Shown: positions 18,331-26,303 of the stretch, one piece after another | Numbering within the stretch: position 1 is the stretch's first letter | How the letters are laid out: each line of letters begins with the position of its first letter | Origin: Burkholderia sp. WSM2230 | GTDB taxonomy: Bacteria > Pseudomonadota > Gammaproteobacteria > Burkholderiales > Burkholderiaceae | Assembly: GCF_000472445.1 (NCBI RefSeq) | Contig: NZ_AXAJ01000001.1 | Location: forward strand, 643 to 64,642 | Length of the DNA stretch: 64,000 nucleotides | Reading direction: 5' to 3' | Made by a program: the position numbers and the translations under genes | Notes under the pieces: generated by a model | Database searches by the model: none | What the model was told of the DNA's origin: nothing | What the model saw: only the letters and a program-made list of their open reading frames with translations

Positions 18331-19098
18331 TCATAACGACGCGTCCACGCCAAAGACTTCCGCGGCCTTGCGCTGATAACCGCCTGTCGCGAGCAATAAC
18401 TTGCGTGAGTATTCGCTGTCCACCTGCTGAGCGCGTACCTTTTCAATCGGCAGCTCTTCAACGATCTCGCCGTTACGCATGATCGCCACGCGCGAGCACA
18501 GAAAGCCGACCACTGCAAGGTTGTGGCTGACGAGAATCATCGTCAGATTCCGCTCGCGATGCAGGCGCTTGAGCAGATTCAGAATTTCGGCCTGCACCGA
18601 GACGTCGAGCGCGGAGGTCGGTTCGTCCAGCAGCAGAACGCGCGGCTCGACGATCAACGCACGCGCGATTGCAACCCGTTGTCTTTGTCCGCCCGAAAGC
18701 TGATGCGGATAGCGAAAGCGATACGAGGGATCGAGGCCCACTTCGCGCAGCGCATTCACAATGCGCTGTTCCTCGTCGCCCATTGCGTTGATATGCAGCG
18801 GTTCGCGCAGCGTCTCGTCGACCGTGAAGCGCGGATGCAGCGAGCCATAGGGGTCCTGAAAGACCATCTGAACATGGCGCCCGCGCGCGTTGCGATCCGC
18901 TCCGGCGATATGCACGGACCCCTCGGCAACAGGCGCGAGTCCGCTTAACGCGCGAAGAATCGTCGACTTCCCGGAGCCCGATTCGCCGACCAGACCGAAC
19001 ACCTCGCCGGTCGCCACATCAAAGCTGGCGGCGCGCACCGCATCGACGATTCCCGCCGCCGTCCTGAAGCGCACAGTCAGTGCGTCGATGCGGATCAT
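18331..19098 (-). CDS. ddpF: Peptide ABC transporter ATP-binding protein (DdpF-like)
   Basis: The product is 255 residues. It has Walker A GESGSGKST (about 38-46), Q-loop VFQDPYGSLHP, ABC signature LSGGQRQRVAIARAL (about 133-147), Walker B VLLLDEPTSALD and the H-loop in ILVSHNLAVV. It is the second ATPase of the dipeptide-type importer and should dimerise with the preceding gene's product on the cytoplasmic face of the permeases. Its ATG overlaps the stop of the upstream ATPase gene by 4 bases (19095-19098), a translational coupling. It is the last gene of the six-gene transport operon. The name follows the gene order of E. coli ddpXABCDF; it is slightly short for a DppF and lacks a clear C-terminal extension. 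Confidence 0.9.
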   Translation of the reverse strand: MIRIDALTVRFRTAAGIVDAVRAASFDVATGEVFGLVGESGSGKSTILRALSGLAPVAEGSVHIAGADRNARGRHVQMVFQDPYGSLHPRFTVDETLREPLHINAMGDEEQRIVNALREVGLDPSYRFRYPHQLSGGQRQRVAIARALIVEPRVLLLDEPTSALDVSVQAEILNLLKRLHRERNLTMILVSHNLAVVGFLCSRVAIMRNGEIVEELPIEKVRAQQVDSEYSRKLLLATGGYQRKAAEVFGVDASL

Positions 19099-19985
19099 GA
19101 CGGTGCTCCTTGCCGCTCGCCCAGGTCGTTAAGCCACGCGGAATCGCGCGACAGCACGGGCAATTCCGCGGGCGGGTCCAGCAGCGGCGGATTGGCGGCA
19201 AGCAGCCCACGCGTGTACGGGTGCTGCGCGTTGACCAGATCGCGCGCGGCGCAGGTTTCGACGACGCGGCCGGCATACATCACAAGCACGCGGTCGCAGA
19301 ACGACATGACGAGCGGCAGGTCGTGACTGATGAAAATGAGGCCGGTCTGATGTTTCCCAATCAGTTCATCGAGCACAGCCAGCACTTGCATGGAGACGAG
19401 CACGTCGAGCGCGCTCGTCGGTTCGTCGGCGATCAGCAGGCGCGGACCCGTCGAGACCATCATCGCGATCATCACGCGTTGCCCCATGCCGCCCGACAAC
19501 TCATGCGGATACGAGCGGGCAACCCGTTCAGGATTGCGAATATGCACGGACTCGAGGGCCGTCACGACCTTGGCCCGCAGTGCGCGACGGCCGAGCTTCG
19601 GCTCATGCAGTGCGAACGCCTCGCGCATCTGCTGCTCGACGGTCATGACCGGATTGAGCGAATACTTGGGGTCCTGCAGGACCATCCCCATCTGCGAGCC
19701 GCAGAAGCGCCGGCGGCGTCCGGCGGGCATCGCCAGCAGATCGTGGCCGTGAAAGCGCAGCGCTTTCGCCGTGCAATGCGCAGCAGGCGGCAACAGGCCG
19801 AGCAGCGCGCGGCCCGTGAGCGATTTGCCTGAACCCGATTCGCCGACTATGCCAAGCCGCTCGCCTTTCCTCAAGGTCAGCGACAAGCCTCGCACCGCTT
19901 CGTTCAGCGTGCCGTCATGCGCGCGAAAGGCAATACGCAGGTCGTCGATTTCGCACAGCGGAGTGTTCGCTTCGTCGTTGCGCAT
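19095..19985 (-). CDS. ddpD: Peptide ABC transporter ATP-binding protein (DdpD-like)
   Basis: The product is 296 residues from the ATG at 19985, which has GGAG 7 bases upstream; the in-frame ATG at 19997 would overlap the permease gene. It has Walker A GESGSGKSL, Q-loop VLQDPKYSLNP, a variant ABC signature LSGGMGQRVMIAMM, Walker B LLIADEPTSALD, and an oligopeptide-type C-terminal motif HPYTRGLL. It powers import together with the DdpF-like subunit. In the signature helix, GMGQR replaces the more common GxxQR with MGQR as in DppD/OppD. The gene starts 1 base after the permease stop. Confidence 0.9.
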   Translation of the reverse strand: MRNDEANTPLCEIDDLRIAFRAHDGTLNEAVRGLSLTLRKGERLGIVGESGSGKSLTGRALLGLLPPAAHCTAKALRFHGHDLLAMPAGRRRRFCGSQMGMVLQDPKYSLNPVMTVEQQMREAFALHEPKLGRRALRAKVVTALESVHIRNPERVARSYPHELSGGMGQRVMIAMMVSTGPRLLIADEPTSALDVLVSMQVLAVLDELIGKHQTGLIFISHDLPLVMSFCDRVLVMYAGRVVETCAARDLVNAQHPYTRGLLAANPPLLDPPAELPVLSRDSAWLNDLGERQGAPS

Positions 19986-19986
19986 G

Positions 19987-20940
19987 TCAGTCTCCATGAC
20001 GCGGATCGAACACGTCGCGCAGTCCGTCACCCAGCAGGTTGAACGCGAGGCTCACGAGCAGGATCGCGAGGCCTGGGAGCGTGGCGACCCACCACGAATC
20101 GAGCAGCACGTTGCGGCCCGAAGCGACCATGAAGCCCCATTCGGGACTCGGCGGTTGCGCACCGAGCCCGAGAAAGCCGAGACCCGCCACGGTCAGAATG
20201 ATGCCGGCCATGTCGAGAGTTGCCCGCACGATCACCGACGACATACATAGCGGCATCACATAGCGCAGCAGGATGCGCAGATTCGACGCGCCTTGCAGAC
20301 GCGCAACCTGAATGAAGTCGGCCTGCACGAGCCGCAAGGTTTCCGCGCGCGCGAGCCGCGCATACGCGGGCCACGCGGTGATGGAAATGGCTATCACGGC
20401 ATTGATCACGCCGGGTCCGAGCGCCGCAGCGAAGGCGAGCGCGAGCACGATCTTCGGAAATGCCAGCGCAATATCCGTGATGCGCATCAGCACGTTATCG
20501 ACCCACCCGCCGAAGAAGCCCGCCGTGGTGCCTATCATGAGTCCGATGGGCACCACGACGACCACGACCAGTATCGCTATCGACAAAGTGAGTCGCGAGC
20601 CATAGATGATGCGCGAGAGAATGTCGCGTCCAAGCTGGTCGGTGCCGAGCCAATGCGACGCCGAACCGGGCGGCAGCAGCCGATCCGACAGTACCTGACG
20701 CAACGGATCATGCGGCGCGATCCACGGTCCGATGACCGCGACGATCACGAGCACCATCAGGATCGCAAAGCCGAATACGGAAAGCGGGTTCCCCACGAAA
20801 CGCCGCCAGCGGCGATAAGCGAGACCTAACGCGGCCTGTTGGCGCGACGCGGGAGTTTCCGTGAGCAGCCATTGCTTCCACGTGAGGCGTGGGGCATTCA
20901 TCGGCCAGTCCCGCGTCGAATGTTCAAGAGGATGACGCAC
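19987..20940 (-). CDS. ddpC: Peptide ABC transporter permease (DdpC-like)
   Basis: The product is 317 residues. The start at 20940 is supported by GGAG 9 bases upstream. An N-terminal OppC_N-type region with one membrane helix (GFAILMVLVIVAVIGPW) precedes the BPD_transp_1 domain with about five further helices. The ATPase-contact EAA loop is visible as ARAETLRLVQADFIQVARLQGA. With the DdpB-like subunit it forms the membrane channel. 'GTDQLGRDILSRIIYGSR' is the standard DppC/OppC periplasmic motif. The gene is 19 bases downstream of the other permease gene. Confidence 0.92.
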   Translation of the reverse strand: MRHPLEHSTRDWPMNAPRLTWKQWLLTETPASRQQAALGLAYRRWRRFVGNPLSVFGFAILMVLVIVAVIGPWIAPHDPLRQVLSDRLLPPGSASHWLGTDQLGRDILSRIIYGSRLTLSIAILVVVVVVPIGLMIGTTAGFFGGWVDNVLMRITDIALAFPKIVLALAFAAALGPGVINAVIAISITAWPAYARLARAETLRLVQADFIQVARLQGASNLRILLRYVMPLCMSSVIVRATLDMAGIILTVAGLGFLGLGAQPPSPEWGFMVASGRNVLLDSWWVATLPGLAILLVSLAFNLLGDGLRDVFDPRHGD

Positions 20941-20959
20941 GTGGATAGTCTCCGTTGCA

Positions 20960-22030
20960 TCAGCGGGCGCGAGGATCGAACACGCGATAGAGCGCGTCGG
21001 TGAGCAGATTCAACGCGATGAAAGTGGCGCCTATCACGAGCGTGCTGCCAAGCACGGCGTTCATGTCGGCATTGAGCAGCGCACCCGTCAGATACGAGCC
21101 GATGCCAGGCCACGCGAATACGATCTCGGTCAGCACCGAGCCTTCCAGCAGGAAGCTGTATGACAGCGCAATCACCGTGAGCAGCGGCACCGCGATATTC
21201 CCAAAAGCATGCACCCACACGACGCGCCGCTCGGGAACGCCCTTCGCGCGCGCCGTCGTGATGTACTCCTGGTTCAACTGATCGAGCATGAACGAGCGCG
21301 TCATTCGACTCAGATACGCAACCGAGTAATAGCCGAGTATCGCGGCAGGCAGCGCGACATGCGAGAGCGCATTGAAGAACACGTCCCATTCGCCGGCGAT
21401 CAATGAATCGATGAGCAGGCTGCCTGTGCGCGAGTCCACCATGCCGTCGAACACAGGGTCCAGTCGCCCGGGCCCTGACACCCAGTGCAGCTTCGCATAG
21501 AACAGCAGCAGCCCCATCAGACCGAGCCAGAACACCGGCACCGAACTGCCGATCAGTCCCACGAAACGCGCAACGTGATCGATCCAGCGGTTATGACGCG
21601 TCGCGGCCACGACCCCGAGCGGCACGCCGACCAATACTCCCGCGATGGTGGCGAGAGTAGCGAGTTCGAGCGTGGCGGGAAACACGCGCCGGATGTCGTC
21701 CAGAACCGGATTGGCGGTCAGCAGCGAGACGCCCAGGTTGCCGTGCAATACCGCATTCACATAGATCAGAAACTGTTCGGCAAGCGGCTTGTCGAGACCG
21801 AGCTGGATTCGCGCAGCCGCGTACGCGCTTGCCGATGCGCGATCGCCGAGTATCGCGAGCACAGGGTCGATGGGTACCTTGCGGCCGATCACGAACGTCA
21901 CGGCAAGCAGGCCCGTGAATGTGACGGCAAGCGTGAGCACCCAGCGCAGCATGCGCAACGTCCAGCGCACGCCAGGGCGGCGTGCGGACGCGGCGCGAAT
22001 GCGGTCGATAGGAGTGAAGGTTGTCGACAT
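20960..22030 (-). CDS. ddpB: Peptide ABC transporter permease (DdpB-like)
   Basis: The product is 356 residues. There is an N-terminal membrane helix after a 25-residue cytoplasmic tail, then the DppB/OppB pattern RIQLGLDKPLAEQFLIYV and GNLGVSLL, and five more helices. The EAA loop is near ITTARAKGVPERRVVWVHA. It has the usual C-terminal 'ADMNAVLGSTLVIGATFIALNLLTD' segment. It is the partner of the following permease. The gene lies 21 bases downstream of the binding-protein gene in the same operon. Confidence 0.92.
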   Translation of the reverse strand: MSTTFTPIDRIRAASARRPGVRWTLRMLRWVLTLAVTFTGLLAVTFVIGRKVPIDPVLAILGDRASASAYAAARIQLGLDKPLAEQFLIYVNAVLHGNLGVSLLTANPVLDDIRRVFPATLELATLATIAGVLVGVPLGVVAATRHNRWIDHVARFVGLIGSSVPVFWLGLMGLLLFYAKLHWVSGPGRLDPVFDGMVDSRTGSLLIDSLIAGEWDVFFNALSHVALPAAILGYYSVAYLSRMTRSFMLDQLNQEYITTARAKGVPERRVVWVHAFGNIAVPLLTVIALSYSFLLEGSVLTEIVFAWPGIGSYLTGALLNADMNAVLGSTLVIGATFIALNLLTDALYRVFDPRAR

Positions 22031-22051
22031 GGTCCGGGCGTCGCGAGGCGC

Positions 22052-23659
22052 TTACTGTTTTTTCACGTGCAGGTATGAAACCAGGTCGTTGATCGGCCCG
22101 ACTTCGAGTCCGGACACGCCCGGCCGCATGGCTACCTGCGAAACCTGCTGGAACATGATGACGAACGGCGAGTGCGCGAGCATCTCTTTTTGCATGGTCT
22201 GATAAAGCTCTGCGCGTTTCGTGGTGGACGACTCGGCCAACGCGGCGTTGGTCTCTTTCGTCAGATTGGGAATGTCCCACGAATTACGCCATGCGAGCAT
22301 CTTGTACGAGGACTTGTCGGTGTTGTCCGGATTCCACGCAAAGCCCTGCGCGTTGCTGTGCGGGTCGATATAGTCGGCGGACCATTCGCCGATATAGATG
22401 TCATGCTGGCGCGCGCGATACTTTGCGAGCGTCTGCTTGTTATCGCCGGGAATGATCTCAACCTTGATTCCGCCTTGCGCCAGATTGGCTTGCACCGCCT
22501 GTGCGATTTCGTTGTATGGATACGCGCTGCGCACGTCCATCGTCACGTTGAAGCCGTTCGGCAATCCCGCCTTCGCGAGCAGCGCCTTCGCCTTCGCGAC
22601 ATCCTGGTGATACGGGTTGCTGTTGAGCGCGCCGAGAAAGCCTTCCGGCAAGAACGTCTGATGAACCTGATAGGTGGTCTTGACGACGTTCGTCTGAATG
22701 CCCTTGTAATCGATCAGCCACTTCATTGCTTCCTGCACTTCGGGCTTGGCGAGATTCGGATTCTTTACGCTCAGCCCCAGATACAGCAATGTGGCTTGCG
22801 GCACGGCCATGACGTGAGCCTTGTTCGACTTCGTCAATGCAGCGAGATCGTCGGGACTCAGATTGCGCGCCACGTCCGCATCGCCGTTTTCAAGCAGGAG
22901 GCGCTGGCTCGACGCCTCGGGTACGTGGCGCAGCACGATGCGCTTCATCGCAAGCGGCATGCGGTAATCGTCGTACTTCTGCAGAATGATGCTGTCGTTA
23001 GCGGTCCATTTGACGAGCTTGTACGCGCCCGAGCCTGCCTCGCTGGTGCGCAGCCATTCGTTGCCGAAGTCATTGCCTTTCTGGTGCGACATCAACAGTG
23101 TTTTGTCGAGCACCGATGCGGGCCACGCACCGAGAACATTCAGCACGAACGTGGGCGCGTATTTCTGATCGGTGGTGATGCTGACTGTGGAGTCGTCGAT
23201 CTTGCGGACTTTCTGCAGTGCATTGTCCCTGGTGAGGCCGATTCCCTGCAGCACCGCAGCGGCGCCTTTGTCGAGCAGCACACAGCGCTGTATCGACCAT
23301 GCGACATCGTCGGCTGTCAGAGGGTTGCCGGAATGGAACTTGAGACCGGGGCGGATCTTGAAGGTGAACGTGAGTCCGTCGGGGCTCACCGTCCAGGATT
23401 GCGCGACGTCGCCGTTGAATTTCGACGGGTCTTTCAGGTCTACGCGTACGAGGCGGTCATAGGTGTTCGCGACGTATTCTTCGGGCACCAGTTCGTACAC
23501 TTCGCCGGGATCGAGTGTCGAGAATTCGTCGAGCGTCGTGGCAATGACAAGCATGTCTTTCGGCGTCGCGGCGAGCGCGCTGCCTGTCATCGTGACGGAA
23601 AATGTCAGCGCGGAGGCCACCGCGACTGCTGCCAGCGCATTGCGCAAAACCAGATTCAT
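22052..23659 (-). CDS. ddpA: Peptide ABC transporter substrate-binding protein (SBP family 5, DdpA-like)
   Basis: The product is 535 residues. The start has ACGGAGCG upstream (GGAG 7 bases away). A Sec signal peptide (to about residue 30, SALA) is followed by the family-5 fold, with the signature around VAQSWTVSPDGLTFTFKIRPGLKFHSG and DVAWSIQR. These proteins bind di- or oligopeptides between two lobes in the periplasm. Placement directly after ddpX points to D-Ala-D-Ala or a similar cell-wall dipeptide as ligand; that specificity is inferred from context. A 58-base gap separates it from ddpX. Confidence 0.93.
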   Translation of the reverse strand: MNLVLRNALAAVAVASALTFSVTMTGSALAATPKDMLVIATTLDEFSTLDPGEVYELVPEEYVANTYDRLVRVDLKDPSKFNGDVAQSWTVSPDGLTFTFKIRPGLKFHSGNPLTADDVAWSIQRCVLLDKGAAAVLQGIGLTRDNALQKVRKIDDSTVSITTDQKYAPTFVLNVLGAWPASVLDKTLLMSHQKGNDFGNEWLRTSEAGSGAYKLVKWTANDSIILQKYDDYRMPLAMKRIVLRHVPEASSQRLLLENGDADVARNLSPDDLAALTKSNKAHVMAVPQATLLYLGLSVKNPNLAKPEVQEAMKWLIDYKGIQTNVVKTTYQVHQTFLPEGFLGALNSNPYHQDVAKAKALLAKAGLPNGFNVTMDVRSAYPYNEIAQAVQANLAQGGIKVEIIPGDNKQTLAKYRARQHDIYIGEWSADYIDPHSNAQGFAWNPDNTDKSSYKMLAWRNSWDIPNLTKETNAALAESSTTKRAELYQTMQKEMLAHSPFVIMFQQVSQVAMRPGVSGLEVGPINDLVSYLHVKKQ

Positions 23660-23717
23660 ACTCGCTCCGTATGTAAAGAAAGAGAACCTGCAAATGGACA
23701 GCCGGAAACCTGTCGGG

Positions 23718-24284
23718 TTACATCAACTTCAACGGACCGCTTTCGCTGTTGTCGATCACGGGCAGCGCGCGCGAGCCGGGTAGTTCGTAATGCCACCATT
23801 CGCTTGCAATGTGCGTAAACCCGGCTGCATGCATGATGCCGAGCAACAGCAGGCGATTGCGCTGCACATGTTGCGGCAGGCCCTGGTGAAAGTGCTCGGA
23901 GGCTTTCACCATCTCGTCGAAACCGGTGCCCATGTTCAGTTCTTCGCCATTGCCGTCTACCAGCGTGAGATCGATGGCCGTGCCCCGGCTATGGTTCGAG
24001 CCGCGGCCGAGTTCGGCTATGTAGGTCGGGTCGGGCAGAAAGTCCCATAGCACCTTTTGCGCTTGCGGCGGCCGGTAGGCGTCGAAAATGCGCAGGCGCA
24101 TGCCGATGCTGTCCGCAAGCTCGACCGCTTTGCGCAATGCGGCTTCGGCGGGTTCGAGCAGCAGGCAATGCGCTTCGCGGTAGATTGGCTTGCCGGTGAA
24201 GTTGCGCGACGTTGCATAAACGAGGTCGATGTCCACGCGATGCGTGTCGCGCGTAATGTGTATCAGGCGAGGGGTGTCGGTCAT
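23718..24284 (-). CDS. ddpX: D-alanyl-D-alanine dipeptidase
   Basis: The product is 188 residues with the VanX/DdpX zinc-peptidase signature: SNHSRGTAIDLTL (His98 and Asp105 as zinc ligands), EWWHYE (catalytic Glu162, zinc ligand His165) and an Arg71 in DAYRPP that binds the transition state. It hydrolyses D-Ala-D-Ala to D-Ala. In E. coli the enzyme works with the DdpABCDF importer to use the dipeptide from murein turnover, and the same gene set follows here. There is no signal peptide, so it is cytoplasmic. Its ATG lies 2 bases after the stop of the RpiR-family gene and has no ribosome-binding site of its own, indicating coupled translation. Confidence 0.93.
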   Translation of the reverse strand: MTDTPRLIHITRDTHRVDIDLVYATSRNFTGKPIYREAHCLLLEPAEAALRKAVELADSIGMRLRIFDAYRPPQAQKVLWDFLPDPTYIAELGRGSNHSRGTAIDLTLVDGNGEELNMGTGFDEMVKASEHFHQGLPQHVQRNRLLLLGIMHAAGFTHIASEWWHYELPGSRALPVIDNSESGPLKLM

Positions 24285-24286
24285 GG

Positions 24287-25165
24287 TCAGAATTCGAATT
24301 GATCGAGTTCGTGCTGCAGTTCGCGATTACGTGCAACGCGCTCGTCGATGGCGGGGCCGAGGCGCTCGACTATCGAGGTCAGCAGAAGATTGAAGAGACA
24401 GGTCAGCGGCGCAAGCGAGTCCCAGAACTGGCCGACATCCGTTTTCACCTGCAACAGATCGCAGTTGAAGTCGCGCGCCCATGGGCAATAGATGTCGGTG
24501 ACCAGCGCAAAGGCGATGCTGCGCTGCTCCGCGGCATTGCAATAGCGGCGAGCCATGCGCGAATAGGCGCGCGTGTCGGTCACGACAAGATAGGGCGAAG
24601 CAAACTCGGAGTTCAGCGAATCCACATACGAACCCGACATGCCGTCGGAATAGAACACGCGTGGCCGCAGATATTCGAGGTAGCTGAAGAACGCGTTCGA
24701 TATGCCGCGAGTCGATTGAATGCCGACGATATAAACGGCGTCGGCAGTCGCCACGCGGTCTGCCACACGGCCAAATACTTCGCTTTCCGCGAGGCCGTAC
24801 ACATAGCGCACCGCATCTATTTCCAGGTCTAAAGATCGCGCGAGTGCCGCGCGTTGCCGGCTTATGCCTTGCGAGCCGTCACGATGACGCTCGCTGCGAT
24901 ATTCATCGAGACGGTCGGTAATGAACCATGGGCGCGTTTGCGTACCGCGTAGCTCGCGTTTCAGATCGTCCAGATTGCGATAGCCGACGCTGCGCAGAAA
25001 GCGTCCAACGGAAATGCCGCTCGTTCCTGTTTGCTGCGCGATCTGGTCGGCCGTTTCAAGACCGAGCCGGTCGAGATTCGCCAGCATGTAGGTGGCAATG
25101 CGCTTGGCTGTCGGCGTGAGCGTCGTGAAGCTCTGCTGGACCGTATCGGTAAACGCAGTGCGCAT
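24287..25165 (-). CDS. MurR/RpiR-family transcriptional regulator (HTH plus SIS domain)
   Basis: The product is 292 residues. The N-terminal HTH_6 domain (about 1-80) contains TPTAKRIATYMLANLDRLG and TSGISVGRFLRSVGYRNLDDLKREL. A SIS sugar-phosphate binding domain follows (about 130-265), with AVYIVGIQSTRGISNAFFSYLEYL and YLVVTDTRAYSRMARR. RpiR-family proteins respond to phosphosugars or cell-wall amino sugars such as MurNAc-6-P. Leading the ddp operon, it probably controls uptake and use of D-Ala-D-Ala in response to a murein-derived signal. It is the first gene of the seven-gene unit and likely autoregulated; repeats in its upstream region are listed separately. Confidence 0.92.
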   Translation of the reverse strand: MRTAFTDTVQQSFTTLTPTAKRIATYMLANLDRLGLETADQIAQQTGTSGISVGRFLRSVGYRNLDDLKRELRGTQTRPWFITDRLDEYRSERHRDGSQGISRQRAALARSLDLEIDAVRYVYGLAESEVFGRVADRVATADAVYIVGIQSTRGISNAFFSYLEYLRPRVFYSDGMSGSYVDSLNSEFASPYLVVTDTRAYSRMARRYCNAAEQRSIAFALVTDIYCPWARDFNCDLLQVKTDVGQFWDSLAPLTCLFNLLLTSIVERLGPAIDERVARNRELQHELDQFEF

Positions 25166-25190
25166 CGGGGGCGGCTCGTTATTTATCTGT

Positions 25191-25235
25191 CAATAAAGCG
25201 TGCTCTGATATCTATCTGACAAGGACAATAAAGCG
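25191..25235. promoter_or_regulatory. Direct repeats upstream of the ddp regulator gene, candidate operator
   Basis: CAATAAAGCG occurs at 25191-25200 and again at 25226-25235, with start positions 35 bases apart (about 3.3 helical turns). Each is preceded by a related TATCTGTCA or TATCTGACA. They lie 26-70 bases upstream of the regulator ATG in an AT-rich patch (25181-25260), a fitting place for RpiR binding and the operon promoter. Confidence 0.4.
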
Positions 25236-25392
25236 AGCGCTACATTAATTTTTTTATCGATGACTGCGAGTCGATAGTCACGAGGTGCCGCTGCAACGAA
25301 TAGGGCTTGGGCAAGGTGAGCGGTCGAGTGTGGGGTTCTTCGACGCAAGAGAGCAGTCCTGGCCACACAACGCGCACAACACGCCCACCCTC

Positions 25393-26271
25393 TCAACGAA
25401 CCGCCAAACGCCGCGCGAAACCAAGCGTCAACGCGGCGATCTCGTCGCTCGCTTCTTCCAGCGCGAAGTGGCCTGCCTCCAACACATGTACTTCGGCATC
25501 CGGAACATCACGCTGATAGGCATGAGCGCCCGGCACCGCAAACGACGGATCGTACTTGCCCCAGGTCACGAGCATAGGCGGCCGATGCTCGCGCAGCCAG
25601 GCCTGCCAGCGCGGATACGATTGCAGATTCGTGCGGTAGTCGTAGAAGAGATCGGTCTGTATGGCTGCCTGTCCGGGGCGTGCGAGAAACTGCTCTTCGT
25701 CGCGCCAGTTGTCCGGATCATAGCGGTGCTGATTGGGACTCGTGCCTACGTGCCGCAGCTTTAACGCATCCGGCGAGGCAAGATTGGCCCACAAGCTCGC
25801 CTCGTGCCGTGCGCGATCCTTCCAGAATGCCTTGCGCGTTTCCCACAACGGCCCCAATCCTTCTTCATGCGCAACCGCGTTCTGGATCACGATGCCCATC
25901 ACTCTGTCGGGCCGGGCCATCGCAAGCCGGAAGCCTACCGGGCCGCCGTAGTCCGCCATGAACAGCACGTAGCGCTCGAGCTTCAGCGCGTCGGTGAACT
26001 GCTCGATGGAACGCGCCAGATTGTCGAACGTGTACGCATAACGTTCGGGCGCGGGCGCCTCGCTGTTGCCGAAGCCGGGATAGTCGGGCGCGACGAGGTG
26101 CAACTCGGGCGCGAGAAACGGCATCAGCGGTTCGTACATTCGCGAAGACGACGGAAAGCCATGCAGCAGCAGAACGGTTAGCGCGTCTTTGGGCCCGGCC
26201 TCGCGATAGAAGATGTCGACGCCGTCCACTTTGACGGTCTGGTAGCGGAAGCTAGAACGGGTTGCGTCCAT
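25393..26271 (-). CDS. Alpha/beta hydrolase, haloalkane dehalogenase / epoxide hydrolase type
   Basis: The product is 292 residues from the ATG at 26271; a much longer open frame runs upstream on this strand, but it is a shadow of the MFS and LysR genes. Features: oxyanion motif HGFP (37-40), nucleophile Asp107 in FMADYGGPVGF (where dehalogenases have HDWGG), acid Asp241 in TWGKYDPSF, and catalytic His268 in EAGHFALEE. An Asp nucleophile separates it from serine esterases. Relatives hydrolyse epoxides or haloalkanes. No signal peptide is present. It lies 32 bases downstream of the MFS gene on the same strand, suggesting a pair under control of the divergent LysR gene. Confidence 0.9.
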   Translation of the reverse strand: MDATRSSFRYQTVKVDGVDIFYREAGPKDALTVLLLHGFPSSSRMYEPLMPFLAPELHLVAPDYPGFGNSEAPAPERYAYTFDNLARSIEQFTDALKLERYVLFMADYGGPVGFRLAMARPDRVMGIVIQNAVAHEEGLGPLWETRKAFWKDRARHEASLWANLASPDALKLRHVGTSPNQHRYDPDNWRDEEQFLARPGQAAIQTDLFYDYRTNLQSYPRWQAWLREHRPPMLVTWGKYDPSFAVPGAHAYQRDVPDAEVHVLEAGHFALEEASDEIAALTLGFARRLAVR

Positions 26272-26303
26272 GGTCGGTTTTCCTGGAGTCGGAAGATGCG
26301 GTT

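Noticed and set aside
17481..18482. A 333-residue open frame on the plus strand crossing the small exported-protein gene
   Set aside because: It has low-complexity, Arg/Ser/Pro-rich sequence and competes with the 18010 frame, which has a ribosome-binding site and signal peptide.
22172..23818. A 548-residue open frame antisense to the dipeptide binding protein gene
   Set aside because: Shadow of a GC-rich gene; no recognisable domain, and the minus-strand product is an obvious SBP family 5 protein.
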